64,000 bases of DNA from M3007 sp044230315 (GCA_044230315.1 JBGARJ010000013.1:71862-135861); one strand, 5' to 3'. Counted from the first letter of the stretch, positions 18,012-27,361 are shown. Notes: generated from the letters alone by a model not told the origin. A program made the numbers and translations.

Positions 18012-19300
18012 TTCAGGACGGTTTGCGGCTCGTGCCGGTGGAAAGCGTGGTAGAACATGATGCCGTTGAACAACAGAAAGAATACGTTATTGATCCCGAT
18101 AAAAACGATCACCTGGCTCAGTTCGGCCAGATTCAGGAAATAGATCAGGGCTATCTGGAGCGGCAGGGCGATCGGCACGTAATACCGGTTGATTTGAATC
18201 CAGGCTTTGGCGGCGCACACCTGGTAGACCACCCCGGCTAACTGCCCGATGGATACGGCAAACAGGTAGGTGAACAAGTACCGTTCGAGCGTGGTATAAT
18301 TGGGCCCTAGTACCCACAGGAGGGATTTCGGGTGCACGGTCGCCCAGGTCAGGATCGGCAGGATAAAGGCAATAGTGAGGATGAGGATCCGGCGCAGTTG
18401 ATGGAGGATGGCGCTTTTTTCTTGTGATTTCGCCAAACGGGGTAAAGAATAATTGATGATAAACGCCTGAAATATAGCAAAATAGACGCTCAGGCGGCCC
18501 AGCGCGCCGATATCGGCAATGCTGTTGGTGCTGGCAAAAAGCGTGCATAACAGGATGCTGATCTGCCCTTCCAACGACCAATACACCGTGCGAAAAAAAT
18601 TGCTGCGGATGATTCCATTGATCTCCGCCTGAAATTGGGCGTTGGTTTCACTATGCGGTTCGAGATAATGCCCTGCCAGGATTTGGTTGGCCTTCAGATT
18701 CAAAAACAGACAGCCGCAGATCCAACCGACCACCACCACTAACGGAGCATTCAACCATACCAGCAGCAGTACGCCGGCCAGTTTCAGCAGCACCAGCCAA
18801 AACTCATTTTTCTGCAACCCTGGCACGGCTTTGTTCAGTTGCAGGATAATGGCATAAAATGCCGACTGGAGTTGAATCCAGGCGGCGAACAGCAGCAACA
18901 GCACCAGCAAAATAAGCGGCGCCCAGCCCAACCCTGTTTCCCAAAACTGCCATACGCAATAGGCCACGAATGGGCCGGCAAACCACCAGCCCAGCTGACC
19001 CCGCAGGCGCAGCGCCGTGTTGAGCAGGGCCTGCATCGACCGGCGGTTGTTCCAGACCCGTCCGCCGATCCCACTCATGGCGGGCGTAATACCGACATTG
19101 GTGATATTGGTGAAGATGGCCAACAACGCAAACACTATGGTATAAACCGCAAACTCCATCTTGCTCAGGCCCCGGAGCAATACAAACCCCACCAGAGCAT
19201 TGGTACCGGTAATCAGCAACTGACGAAAGAGAAAGAACAACTTTTCTTTCGCCGCTTGATCCGGAACACGATTCTGAAGAATCCCCAACCGCTTGTTCAT
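18008..19300 (-). CDS. Wzx-like polysaccharide flippase
   Basis: A 430-residue membrane protein with about twelve hydrophobic helices, fitting the MOP superfamily of lipid-linked oligosaccharide flippases. The first helix lies in LFFLFRQLLITGTNALVGFV and is followed by LSKMEFAVYTIVFALLAIF, the usual Wzx N-terminus. The ATG at 19300 was chosen because it overlaps the GT9 stop codon as ATGA; an upstream extension is part of that gene. Together with the Wzy-like protein and Wza/Wzc it defines a Wzx/Wzy-dependent system. Confidence 0.85.
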   Translation of the reverse strand: MNKRLGILQNRVPDQAAKEKLFFLFRQLLITGTNALVGFVLLRGLSKMEFAVYTIVFALLAIFTNITNVGITPAMSGIGGRVWNNRRSMQALLNTALRLRGQLGWWFAGPFVAYCVWQFWETGLGWAPLILLVLLLLFAAWIQLQSAFYAIILQLNKAVPGLQKNEFWLVLLKLAGVLLLVWLNAPLVVVVGWICGCLFLNLKANQILAGHYLEPHSETNAQFQAEINGIIRSNFFRTVYWSLEGQISILLCTLFASTNSIADIGALGRLSVYFAIFQAFIINYSLPRLAKSQEKSAILHQLRRILILTIAFILPILTWATVHPKSLLWVLGPNYTTLERYLFTYLFAVSIGQLAGVVYQVCAAKAWIQINRYYVPIALPLQIALIYFLNLAELSQVIVFIGINNVFFLLFNGIMFYHAFHRHEPQTVLN

Positions 19301-20415
19301 GCCGGCTCTGGCTGCAACAATTGATTCATAGCAGCGATCACTACCTCCGGGTTGATCCTTTTCATGCAAATATTATCGGCGCAGGTTTCGCTGAAACAGG
19401 TGGAACATGCCAATCCGAAAGTTCGGAACACGATGGTATTTTCCCGTTTGGGCGGATACCAGCGCCCGGGCAGATCGCGCGCACTGAAGAGCGCCACCAA
19501 CGGCGTGCCCACCGCATAAGCCAGGTGCATCGGGCCGGTGTCGTTGGAAAGGACGAGCCGGCACCGCTGCATCACACAGGCATTTTGCAAGGGTGTCAGC
19601 GCACCGCAGAGCGAGACGACCGGATATTGGGCTTCCAATTGTTGTGCGAGGGTCTGATCGTCGGGGCCGCCGATCAGGATAATCTCATGGGTCCCGGAGA
19701 AATGCGCGCAAACGGCCGCAAAACCGGCGAGCGGCCAGCGGTTTTGCGGCCGTTTTGCACCGATCACCAATCCAATCATTGGCTTTCCGGAACGAAGACG
19801 CACCTGCAATACGGCGTCAGCCATCTCTCGATCCGCCGCGGTAAGGTGGAGCCGGAAGTCTGTTTCCGAACCTTTGGCAATGCCGTTTTGCTCCAGCAAG
19901 TCCAGCAAACGGCTGCGTTCATTTATGGCATGACCGCAGGATTCCTGGGCCTGGGTAAAGACCGGCACGTGATCCCAGCGCCAGCCGAAGCCGGCCGGGA
20001 TCCGGCACAACAGCCGGAACACCACCATATCCCGAACCAACCGGCGCCAGGGGGCGCCGTATTGCGGCAATTGAATGACGGCGTCGTATTGTTGCTCCCG
20101 CAGTAGCCGGGCCAACTGGCGCAACGGCACGCCCTGGTAATCGATCACCTGCTGGGCCACCCCGGGTGCAAGCAGTTGGTCGATTGATACCAGACTTTTA
20201 TGCGTATGTCCGGTATTCGTTAAGATATCGATGCGGGCGGCGGGGAATTGCCGGCGGATAGCGTGGATGGCCGGCAGGGCGCACAACCCGTCGCCAAAGG
20301 ACCCCGTGCGGAACAGCAACAAGCGGCAGGGTTGTCTCACCGGCTGGTACAACATCCATTGCAGGATATGCAGGAGTGCGTTGCCGGCGCGGTGCAGGAG
20401 CCGGACACTGTGCAT
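19297..20415 (-). CDS. family 9 glycosyltransferase (heptosyltransferase-like)
   Basis: A GT-B enzyme of the ADP-heptose:LPS heptosyltransferase superfamily. LLLFRTGSFGDGLCALPAI near the N-terminus is the family opening, and VLSNDTGPMHLAYAVGTPLVALF is the GT9 hallmark. A Cys-rich tail (ACSTCFSETCADNIC) resembles the CxxC-containing ends seen in some GT9 proteins. The frame stays open to 20502, overlapping the wzc tail by 47 bases; the ATG at 20415 avoids this overlap and was preferred, but the longer form cannot be excluded. The donor may not be heptose. Confidence 0.85.
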   Translation of the reverse strand: MHSVRLLHRAGNALLHILQWMLYQPVRQPCRLLLFRTGSFGDGLCALPAIHAIRRQFPAARIDILTNTGHTHKSLVSIDQLLAPGVAQQVIDYQGVPLRQLARLLREQQYDAVIQLPQYGAPWRRLVRDMVVFRLLCRIPAGFGWRWDHVPVFTQAQESCGHAINERSRLLDLLEQNGIAKGSETDFRLHLTAADREMADAVLQVRLRSGKPMIGLVIGAKRPQNRWPLAGFAAVCAHFSGTHEIILIGGPDDQTLAQQLEAQYPVVSLCGALTPLQNACVMQRCRLVLSNDTGPMHLAYAVGTPLVALFSARDLPGRWYPPKRENTIVFRTFGLACSTCFSETCADNICMKRINPEVVIAAMNQLLQPEPA

Positions 20416-20455
20416 TTGCCACAGCGGTTCCGCTTGCCGCAAGGGGCGGCTTTTG

Positions 20456-22801
20456 CTAGCGTTTGTCTTCGTCGTAATATCCGTACCCATACCCATAACC
20501 ATATCCGTATCCGTACCCGTAACCTTTGCCTTTTTTTACACCGTTGAGCACAATGGCGGGCCGTACTAGTTTGTTCTCCTGGTGGAGTTGTTCGACAAAC
20601 CGGACGAGGTTTTTATCGGTTTTTCCAAAACGGGTGACGCATAATGTCGCGCTGGCGAAAGCAGTGAGCAACATGGCGTCGGCCACCAGCCCGACAGGCG
20701 CCGTATCCACCACGATGTAGTCATATTGCTGCCGGAGTTGCTCAAACAACCCTTTTAATTTGCCATTCAGGATCAATTCGGCCGGGTTGGGTGGCAGCGG
20801 GCCGGTAGGGATGAAATGCAGGTGTTCCGAAAGCGCGCTGGAGTGTACAATATCGGTTATCGCCGCCTGGCCGATGAGGTAGTGGGTGATCCCACGGGGT
20901 TCGTCGCCTTTGCCCAGATATTGGCTGAGTTTGGGTTTGCGCAGATCGAGCCCGATTACCAGGGTATGTTTGCCGGAGAGGGCCAGCGTCATGCCGAGAT
21001 TGGCTGAGATGAACGTTTTGCCCTCGCCGCTGACGCCGGAGGTCACGAGAATGACCGGCGCCGGCTCGTCGCCGAGGATAAATTGAAGGTTGGTTCGCAG
21101 GAGCCGGAACATCTCGGCAATTGCCGAACGGCTGCCCGCACGCACTACGATCTGGTCTTTTTGGGACCGCTGGGCAATAGTGCCCAAAAACGGGATGGAG
21201 GTCAGTTGTTTCAGGTCTTTTTCCGAGTCGATCGTGTTTTTAAACAGCGCAATAAAATAGAAGAACAGGGTCGGCAGAATGAACCCTGCCAGCATGGCGA
21301 ACAGGTACGTCTGGAATTGCTTGGGCGCAATGAGCCCCACATTCGCGGCCCGGTCGATCACGCGGGAATTGCCCACCTGGGCCGCAACCGATAGTGCAGT
21401 TTCTTCGCGTTTTTGCAGCAAAAACAGGAACAGGTTCTCTTTGATCTGTTGCTGCCGCATGATTTGGATGAGCTCCCGTTCATTTTGCGGGATCAGGCTC
21501 ATTTGCGCCTCGAGCGGCGAGAGTTGGTCCTGGAGCTGTTTTTGCCGCGCACTGGTTTCCCGGCGCAGGGCAGCGACACTCAGCAGAATAGTGCTGCGCA
21601 GGTCCTCGAGTTCGCGGAGGCTATGGCGGGCCACCGGGTTGTCGCCGGTGATGCTTTCCAGTAAATTTTGCCGCCGGATGGCCACGTCGTTGTATTCCCG
21701 TATCTGGGCGGCCAACTCACTGGTGATGATTTCTGAACCGACCGGGAGCGGTTTGAGGTAGTTGGAGTCCGCCCCGAAAAACCGTTCCACACTGGCCAAC
21801 AGACTCTGCCGCATATTCAACTCGGCCAGGGTCTTGTCTTTATCGGTTACCTCTTCGAGGAATTTTTGAGCCTGGACGGACAATTCCACGGGTAAGTTCC
21901 GGCTCCGCTTGAATTGTTCCACCTCTTTTTCCACGCCGTAAAGTTCTTCCGTAATGAACTTCAGCCGCTCATCGATGAACCGAAGCGTTTGGCGACCCAC
22001 CTTGTTTTTATCCTCGATAATGGACTGGCTGTACTCATCGGCCAGGGTGTTCAGAATATTGATCGCTTTATCCGGCAACGGGTCGACCAAATTGACCGAC
22101 AATACATTCGAGTGGCCGATCTGTTGCACGGTCAAACGTCCGGCATACCCGCGCGCCACATCGTCGGGGTGTTCGATCCGGATGATGTGCGGAATGTCAT
22201 TGTGGTAAAACGCCGAATCATGGATGGTGATCCGGTAAACCACTTTCCCAATGCTGAACGGCTGGTCAAATGCATAATGCAGGGTATCGTTCGGGCCTTT
22301 GACCAGTACAAATTGGCGGCTGTTGTCGGGAATAGGCTCTATGCGCAATTGCTTGCCGTAGGCTTCCTCTGCGGGTTCGGCGCTCGTCAGTTCGATCGAA
22401 AGCGGGATCTTCCCCATCGGGTATATTTCCGACGTTTTCACCCGGCCTTCGGTGAAATACACGACGTTGAGCCGCAGCGAATCCACCACCCGGCGCATCA
22501 ATGTGCGCGATTTCAGGAGCTGGATTTCATCTTCAATGTCAAAATTACTTTCAAACCCGAGTTGCTCGGTGATGAACGCTTCCGTCAGGGCGCGTTGGTT
22601 TTGTTCGTTCTGGATGAGGATGGTGCCGCTCACATTGTAAATAGGGACAGCATACCGAAGATACACCCAAGCCAGGGCCAGGCACACTATGCCGGAGAAG
22701 AGAAACCAATACCAATTGTGGATCAGCCGGAATACAAAGGCCCGCCAATCGAACGGGAGCTCGGGTAGTTGTTGTTGGGAGGTAACGGTTTGGTCTGTCA
22801 T
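20456..22801 (-). CDS. wzc: Wzc-like polysaccharide co-polymerase and tyrosine autokinase
   Basis: An inner-membrane protein of 781 residues that controls chain length and export with Wza. An N-terminal Wzz domain has a first membrane helix near residues 30-50. A long periplasmic, partly coiled-coil region follows, with a second helix near residues 490-515. The cytoplasmic BY-kinase domain has Walker A (SGVSGEGKTFISANL), Walker A' (VIGLDLRKPKLSQYLG) and Walker B (YIVVDTAPVG). The C-terminal tail is eight GY pairs plus one tyrosine and DEDKR, the tyrosine cluster that is autophosphorylated in this family. The phosphatase encoded at 23790-24545 should reverse this. The ATG at 22801 was preferred over a longer frame. 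Confidence 0.94.
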   Translation of the reverse strand: MTDQTVTSQQQLPELPFDWRAFVFRLIHNWYWFLFSGIVCLALAWVYLRYAVPIYNVSGTILIQNEQNQRALTEAFITEQLGFESNFDIEDEIQLLKSRTLMRRVVDSLRLNVVYFTEGRVKTSEIYPMGKIPLSIELTSAEPAEEAYGKQLRIEPIPDNSRQFVLVKGPNDTLHYAFDQPFSIGKVVYRITIHDSAFYHNDIPHIIRIEHPDDVARGYAGRLTVQQIGHSNVLSVNLVDPLPDKAINILNTLADEYSQSIIEDKNKVGRQTLRFIDERLKFITEELYGVEKEVEQFKRSRNLPVELSVQAQKFLEEVTDKDKTLAELNMRQSLLASVERFFGADSNYLKPLPVGSEIITSELAAQIREYNDVAIRRQNLLESITGDNPVARHSLRELEDLRSTILLSVAALRRETSARQKQLQDQLSPLEAQMSLIPQNERELIQIMRQQQIKENLFLFLLQKREETALSVAAQVGNSRVIDRAANVGLIAPKQFQTYLFAMLAGFILPTLFFYFIALFKNTIDSEKDLKQLTSIPFLGTIAQRSQKDQIVVRAGSRSAIAEMFRLLRTNLQFILGDEPAPVILVTSGVSGEGKTFISANLGMTLALSGKHTLVIGLDLRKPKLSQYLGKGDEPRGITHYLIGQAAITDIVHSSALSEHLHFIPTGPLPPNPAELILNGKLKGLFEQLRQQYDYIVVDTAPVGLVADAMLLTAFASATLCVTRFGKTDKNLVRFVEQLHQENKLVRPAIVLNGVKKGKGYGYGYGYGYGYGYGYYDEDKR
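20477..20524 (-). repeat. hexanucleotide repeat encoding the Wzc tyrosine tail
   Basis: Eight tandem six-base units each encode Gly-Tyr in the last part of wzc. The units differ at third codon positions (GGA, GGG or GGT with TAC or TAT), so the tract is an imperfect microsatellite. Loss or gain of units keeps the frame and would change the number of tyrosines. Confidence 0.85.
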
Positions 22802-22901
22802 GTATAATACAAAGCAGGCACGCTTAAACAGGGCGGAGTACATACAACCCGCCGCACCCGGAGTAAGGGTCTGGGAAAGGATAAAAGGGTACTACAAGCA
22901 T

Positions 22902-22944
22902 GCCGGGGATTTTCCCGCCGGACCAAAAGCATAAAATCTCCGGC
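22902..22944 (-). promoter_or_regulatory. inverted repeat between wza and wzc
   Basis: Arms of 12 bases (22902-22913 and 22933-22944) match with one mismatch and flank a spacer of about 19 bases, in the 155-base gap between wza and wzc. On the message it would form a hairpin after wza. No long U-tract follows, so it is not a clear terminator. An attenuator or RNA-stability element that sets the wza:wzc ratio is possible. Confidence 0.35.
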
Positions 22945-22956
22945 CTGCTCTACGTC

Positions 22957-23757
22957 CTATTTCACAAACAGCGACACGATCAGCGTAATCACGGATACCA
23001 CCGGAAGCGCCCATTGCAGGTATTTGGTGGTGGCATCTGCCGTATCCCCGACCTTTGCCTTGAGCGGTTCCACATAAATGATATCGTTCTGTTCCAGGTA
23101 AAAGTATGGCGATTGAAACAGGTTGCGATCGTGCAGGTTAATCCGGGCATACGTCCGCTGGCCGTTTGACTGGCGGATCAGGAGGAGGTTTTCCCGGTTG
23201 CCGTATTTCGTCAGGTCCCCTGCCTGGCCTACGGCTTCGAGTACGTTCACCTGTTCGTAGGGTACGGAATAGGTGCCCGCCTTGTTCACTTCCCCTAACA
23301 CGGAAAAGCGGAAATTGGCCAGCCGTACATTCACGATCGGGTTGCGCAGGTATTTGCTCAGGCGATCGGCTATGGTATCCCGGACTTCCTGCGTGGTCAG
23401 GCCAACCACCGGAATTTTTCCGACCAGCGGCATATTGATCAGGCCGGCTCCGTCTACCAGGTATTTCGGTGCGTCGGCCTCAGCGCCGCCGGTGGGGTTC
23501 GGGCTTCTGAACGGGGCGGTTACCGCCGGGTCGGAGGTTTGGCTGAGCACGCTGATGCCCAGCAAATCGTCGTGCTGGATGCGCAGGACGTGCGGCTGAA
23601 CGGGTAACATCAGGCTGTCGAAAACCGGCCCGCGGTCAAAATTGATCAGTTGCCGGTGCTGGATGCAAGCGGTCTGGCTCAGTAATGCAGCCAGAAACAG
23701 GCCGGCAGCCCACCAAAAATGGCCCCGGTTTTGGGTGAAAGAGGGAAAAAAGCGCAT
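22957..23757 (-). CDS. wza: Wza-like polysaccharide export lipoprotein
   Basis: An outer-membrane export protein of 266 residues. The signal segment at about residues 14-31 ends in SQTACIQ, a plausible lipoprotein cleavage site. A polysaccharide export domain (HDDLLGISVLSQ, then VDGAGLINMPLVGKIPVVGLT) and a SLBB-like region (FRFSVLGEVNKAGTYSVP) follow. The last 20 residues form a hydrophobic helix, as in short Bacteroidota Wza proteins. The ATG at 23757 was chosen because it gives the signal peptide; the frame upstream has no such feature. It works with Wzc to carry polymer across the envelope. Confidence 0.92.
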   Translation of the reverse strand: MRFFPSFTQNRGHFWWAAGLFLAALLSQTACIQHRQLINFDRGPVFDSLMLPVQPHVLRIQHDDLLGISVLSQTSDPAVTAPFRSPNPTGGAEADAPKYLVDGAGLINMPLVGKIPVVGLTTQEVRDTIADRLSKYLRNPIVNVRLANFRFSVLGEVNKAGTYSVPYEQVNVLEAVGQAGDLTKYGNRENLLLIRQSNGQRTYARINLHDRNLFQSPYFYLEQNDIIYVEPLKAKVGDTADATTKYLQWALPVVSVITLIVSLFVK

Positions 23758-23789
23758 AGATATGTTTTGTCTGATTATGATTTGATCCT

Positions 23790-24545
23790 TCAGTTGACCG
23801 GACTCATTTGTGCGTTGACAAATGCGTATTGCCGCAAGGTTTTCTCCAGGTGCCCACTCCGGAGCGCTGCACTCAGGGTGCGGGCATGCGCGATCCGGTG
23901 CACATCGGAACCCAGGAAATCCACCAAATTGTGCCGCAGCAAAAGCTGTGCGGCCTGTTGCACATCGAGCCCATAGTGCCCCGTAATAGAGAGGATATTG
24001 ACTTGAAACAGGCAACCTGCCGCGCGCAACGCCTGGTATTCATCGAGTTTGTGGTGATAATAGGGATAGCGCTCCGGGTGCGCCAATACGGGCTTAAATC
24101 CCTGCGCCTGCATCTCAAACAAATACTGCGAGAGTGCCAGGGGCACATGATGGAACGACAATTCCACTAAAACATGCCCTTCGCGGTCGAGCGGTAGCAA
24201 ATCGCCTGCTTTGAGCAAATCGCCGAATTGCTCGTCCAGGTAGTATTCGGCCGCCGCCCAAACTTCCACCGGGAGTTTTGCCTTCCGGACGGCTTCCTGG
24301 AGCATGCGGCTTTTTTCCCGGATCACCCCGGACGTGTTGGGGTACCGTTCGGCCATTACGTGGGGGGTGGTCACCAGACGCCGGTAGCCCAATGCGCTGA
24401 GCGCTTCGATGACTTCCAGCGCTTCTTCCATCGTTTGAACGCCGTCATCCAGCCCCGGCAACAAGTGGCTGTGCATATCGGCGTTCAGGATAGAAAAATC
24501 GTGCTGCGCAGATCGCGAAAACAAGTTTGAGAGAAACTTCAGCAT
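23790..24545 (-). CDS. CpsB/YwqE-type PHP tyrosine-protein phosphatase
   Basis: A 251-residue metal-dependent phosphatase of the PHP superfamily. The DMHSHLLPGLDDG motif near residue 24 provides the first metal ligands. TTPHVM, ELSFHHVPL, LAHPERYPYYH and LGSDVHRIA supply the others. In Gram-positive capsule loci this family dephosphorylates the tyrosine kinase. Here it lies between wza and the UDP-sugar dehydrogenase gene, so it most likely acts on the GY-rich tail of Wzc. It begins 3 bases after the dehydrogenase stop and is therefore in the same transcript. Confidence 0.92.
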   Translation of the reverse strand: MLKFLSNLFSRSAQHDFSILNADMHSHLLPGLDDGVQTMEEALEVIEALSALGYRRLVTTPHVMAERYPNTSGVIREKSRMLQEAVRKAKLPVEVWAAAEYYLDEQFGDLLKAGDLLPLDREGHVLVELSFHHVPLALSQYLFEMQAQGFKPVLAHPERYPYYHHKLDEYQALRAAGCLFQVNILSITGHYGLDVQQAAQLLLRHNLVDFLGSDVHRIAHARTLSAALRSGHLEKTLRQYAFVNAQMSPVN

Positions 24546-24548
24546 AAA

Positions 24549-25844
24549 TTATAGTCGCCAGTATGTTAGTTTCTTTTGCATTCCTTCCCTCGGGTACATC
24601 CCTTTAATGTCCAGAAGGATGGGGTCTTCTTTCATGATGCTTTTGAAATAATCCCCATCCAGTTGCTCAAATTCGTGATGAGCTACTGCCACCACCACGG
24701 CATCGTAACCGCTGGAAATCTCGTCTTGCAAGGTCAGCTTGTACACATGCGCCACCTCATTGGGCGAAGCATGGGGATCGTGCACGTGTACGTGAATGGA
24801 GTAATCCATCAGTTCGCGCACCACTTCCACTACTTTGGAATTCCTGATATCGGCCACATTTTCCTTAAAGGTAATGCCCATGACCAATACCTTGCACTTG
24901 GAAAGGTTTTTTCCTTTTTGGGTCATCAACTGCACCAACCGTTTGGCTACAAATGCCGGCATGCCGTCATTTACCCGGCGCCCGCTCAGGATCACCTCCG
25001 GGTCGTATCCCATCTGTTTGGATTTATGGAGCAGGTAATAGGGGTCCACGCCGATGCAATGGCCGCCGACCAGTCCGGGCGAATACGGTAAAAAATTCCA
25101 TTTCGTCCCAGCCGCCGCCAAGACCTCCTTCGTGTCGATTTCCATCCGGTCGAAAATAATGGCCAACTCGTTTACCAGGGAAATATTCAGGTCACGCTGG
25201 GTGTTTTCTATCACTTTTGCCGCTTCCGCCACTTTGATCGAGGCCGCTTTGTATATCCCGGCTTTAATGATGGAGCCGTACACTTTGGAAATCGTCTCCA
25301 GCGCTTCTTCGTCACAACCGGCCACGATTTTCAGGATATCCGCCACGGTTTTGGTTTTGTCGCCGGGTGAAATCCGCTCCGGCGAATAACCGATCTTGAA
25401 ATCCTTCACACCTTTCAATCCGCTTTCTGCTTCCAGTACAGGCATGCAGTCTTCTTCGGTGCAGCCCGGATACACGGTGCTTTCATACACAACGTAATCG
25501 CCTGGCTTTAAAGCCTTGCCGACCGTAGCAGAGGCTTTTTTCAAGGGCGTCAGGTCGGGCACTTTATGGGCGTCTACGTCAGTGGGTACGGCAACTACGA
25601 AAAAGTTCGCTTCGCGCAGGTCTTCAGGGTTGAATGTGAATTGGATATCGGCATTTTCAAAGGCTTGCGGTTCCAATTCCTGCGAGGGGTCTTGTCCGGC
25701 CTGCATGGCGGCAATTCGCTCCTTGTTGATGTCGAAACCAATGACCCGGAATTTGCGGGCAAAGGCGAGGGCAACCGGAAGGCCAACGTAGCCCAGGCCG
25801 ACTACGGCGAGTGTTTTCTTTTTGTTTTGAAGTTGTGAAAACAT
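24549..25844 (-). CDS. nucleotide sugar dehydrogenase (UDP-GalNAc/GlcNAc 6-dehydrogenase type)
   Basis: NAD-dependent enzyme that oxidises C6 of a UDP-sugar twice, making a uronic acid. The 431 residues have the N-terminal Rossmann segment LAVVGLGYVGLPVALAF, ESTVYPGCTEEDC, and the catalytic cysteine in GLVGGHCIGVDPYYL. The overall pattern (for example IGYSPERISPGD) is closest to WbpO/TviB, which act on UDP-N-acetylhexosamines, rather than to UDP-glucose dehydrogenase. With the DegT aminotransferase upstream it may start a 2,3-diacetamido uronic acid pathway, though the other enzymes of that pathway are not seen. Confidence 0.9.
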   Translation of the reverse strand: MFSQLQNKKKTLAVVGLGYVGLPVALAFARKFRVIGFDINKERIAAMQAGQDPSQELEPQAFENADIQFTFNPEDLREANFFVVAVPTDVDAHKVPDLTPLKKASATVGKALKPGDYVVYESTVYPGCTEEDCMPVLEAESGLKGVKDFKIGYSPERISPGDKTKTVADILKIVAGCDEEALETISKVYGSIIKAGIYKAASIKVAEAAKVIENTQRDLNISLVNELAIIFDRMEIDTKEVLAAAGTKWNFLPYSPGLVGGHCIGVDPYYLLHKSKQMGYDPEVILSGRRVNDGMPAFVAKRLVQLMTQKGKNLSKCKVLVMGITFKENVADIRNSKVVEVVRELMDYSIHVHVHDPHASPNEVAHVYKLTLQDEISSGYDAVVVAVAHHEFEQLDGDYFKSIMKEDPILLDIKGMYPREGMQKKLTYWRL

Positions 25845-25920
25845 GATTATTGATTCAGTTTAAGATTACACCCCATCGTTGGGGCGGCATTTAAAAGTTG
25901 CTGAGAAATGTTAATTCCGT

Positions 25921-27039
25921 CTAGTCAAAAAAACCTTTTACGGCCGAAATGATCTGATCCTGGATGGCCGGGGTGAGTTCCGAGTGCATAGGCAAGGAGA
26001 AAACCGAACGGCAAAGTTGTTCCGTAACCGGCAAGGTGCCGCCGGCCCAATAGGATTTGAACGCACCTTGTTCGTACAAGGGCACGGGGTAATAAATCAT
26101 CGCCGGTATGCCCTGGTCCATCAGTTGCTGGCGTAGCGCATCGCGGTCGCCTTTTTGCAGACAAAGGGTGTACTGGTGAAATACGTGGGTGGAGTGCGCC
26201 GAGCGGGTCGGCGTTTTCAGCTGCGGCAAGCCGGCAAATGCGGTATCGTAATAATCGGCCGCCTGGCGACGAGCGGCGCCGTATTCATCCAGGTGCTTAA
26301 GTTTCACGCTGAGAATAGCGGCCTGGATGGAGTCGAGCCGGGAGTTTACACCCACCGTATCGTGGTAATATTGCCGGCTCTGACCGTGGTTGGCCACCAT
26401 ACGCAGGCGTTGGGCCAGGTCGTCGTCGTTGGTCATGATTGCCCCGCCGTCGCCGTAGCAGCCCAGATTTTTGGAAGGGAAAAAAGACGTACAACCCACA
26501 TGACCGATCGTGCCGGTTTTTTTGCGGGTTCCATCCGAAAACGTATAATCAGAACCAATCGCCTGGGCGTTGTCTTCAATCACATACAGGTTGTGGCGAC
26601 GAGCTACTTCCATGATCGCTTCCATCTCGGCGCTTTGCCCAAACAAATGCACGGGCACAATAGCCTTGGTGCGCGGGGTAACGGCTGCTTCCACCAATTG
26701 CGCCGGCACATTGAACGTGTCGGGATCGACGTCGACCATCACCGGCTTTAAACCCAGCAAAGCAATCACTTCTGCCGTTGCTACGTACGTAAAAGCGGGC
26801 ACGATCACTTCGTCGCCGGGGCGCAACCCCAGGGCCATCATGGCGATTTGAAGGGCATCCGTACCGTTGGCACACGGAATGACGTGTTTGACGCCCAGGT
26901 ATTGCTCAAATTCAGCCTGGAACTGGCGTACAGCAGGGCCGTTAATAAAATCGGTAGAGGCAATGACGTCCAGCACGGCGCGGTCAATTTCACTCCTGAT
27001 GTGTTCGTATTGGGTTTTGAGGTCAACCATGCGGATCAT
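25921..27039 (-). CDS. DegT/DnrJ/EryC1/StrS sugar aminotransferase
   Basis: PLP-dependent aminotransferase that puts an amino group on a keto-sugar nucleotide. The 372 residues begin MIRMVDLKTQYEHIRSEID. HLFGQSAEME and IEDNAQAIGSDY are family motifs, and the PLP lysine is in SFFPSKNLGCYGDGGA. GVNSRLDSIQAAIL is also typical. It resembles WbpE-like enzymes acting on UDP-3-keto sugars, which would fit the dehydrogenase downstream, but this substrate is inferred. It appears to be the first enzyme gene of the main operon. Confidence 0.9.
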   Translation of the reverse strand: MIRMVDLKTQYEHIRSEIDRAVLDVIASTDFINGPAVRQFQAEFEQYLGVKHVIPCANGTDALQIAMMALGLRPGDEVIVPAFTYVATAEVIALLGLKPVMVDVDPDTFNVPAQLVEAAVTPRTKAIVPVHLFGQSAEMEAIMEVARRHNLYVIEDNAQAIGSDYTFSDGTRKKTGTIGHVGCTSFFPSKNLGCYGDGGAIMTNDDDLAQRLRMVANHGQSRQYYHDTVGVNSRLDSIQAAILSVKLKHLDEYGAARRQAADYYDTAFAGLPQLKTPTRSAHSTHVFHQYTLCLQKGDRDALRQQLMDQGIPAMIYYPVPLYEQGAFKSYWAGGTLPVTEQLCRSVFSLPMHSELTPAIQDQIISAVKGFFD

Positions 27040-27361
27040 AAGCGGCGGTAGGTGTAGATGTGATAAAAATGGGTGAACTAGTGCAAGGGGTAAACCAGAT
27101 TGGGTACTTATTCTTTATTTCGATTCAAACAGTGTTCCAAACTCTTCTTTCAGAACGCTTATTTACCGGAAGTACGCGGAGTTATCTTTTCTAAGACAAA
27201 AAGAGGATTTTAAGGGATGAATAACGCAGCACACAATCTTTATTTTTGGTATGGCTTCGCCTTCGATATGTTGCAGGTGCATATCGCTGAAAAGACGCGG
27301 TTCGGAATTTTCGAGCACTGTATAATGCAAAGCCGGTGTCGAATTGCTTCGGCGCCGGCGA
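27040..27361. other. intergenic region between regulator and polysaccharide operon
   Basis: A 322-base stretch with no supported gene. It should hold the 3' untranslated end of the regulator gene and probably a promoter for the aminotransferase gene. The part at about 27090-27170 is AT-rich, but I see no full TTTG plus TAnnTTTG pair and no copy of the palindrome found upstream of the regulator. A 94-codon minus-strand frame here is Arg-rich at its N-terminus, overlaps the regulator gene and is judged spurious. Confidence 0.6.

Noticed and set aside
22291..22801. Longer start for wzc at 22843
   Set aside because: The extra 14 residues have no family similarity. The ATG at 22801 gives the usual short cytoplasmic N-terminus before the first membrane helix.
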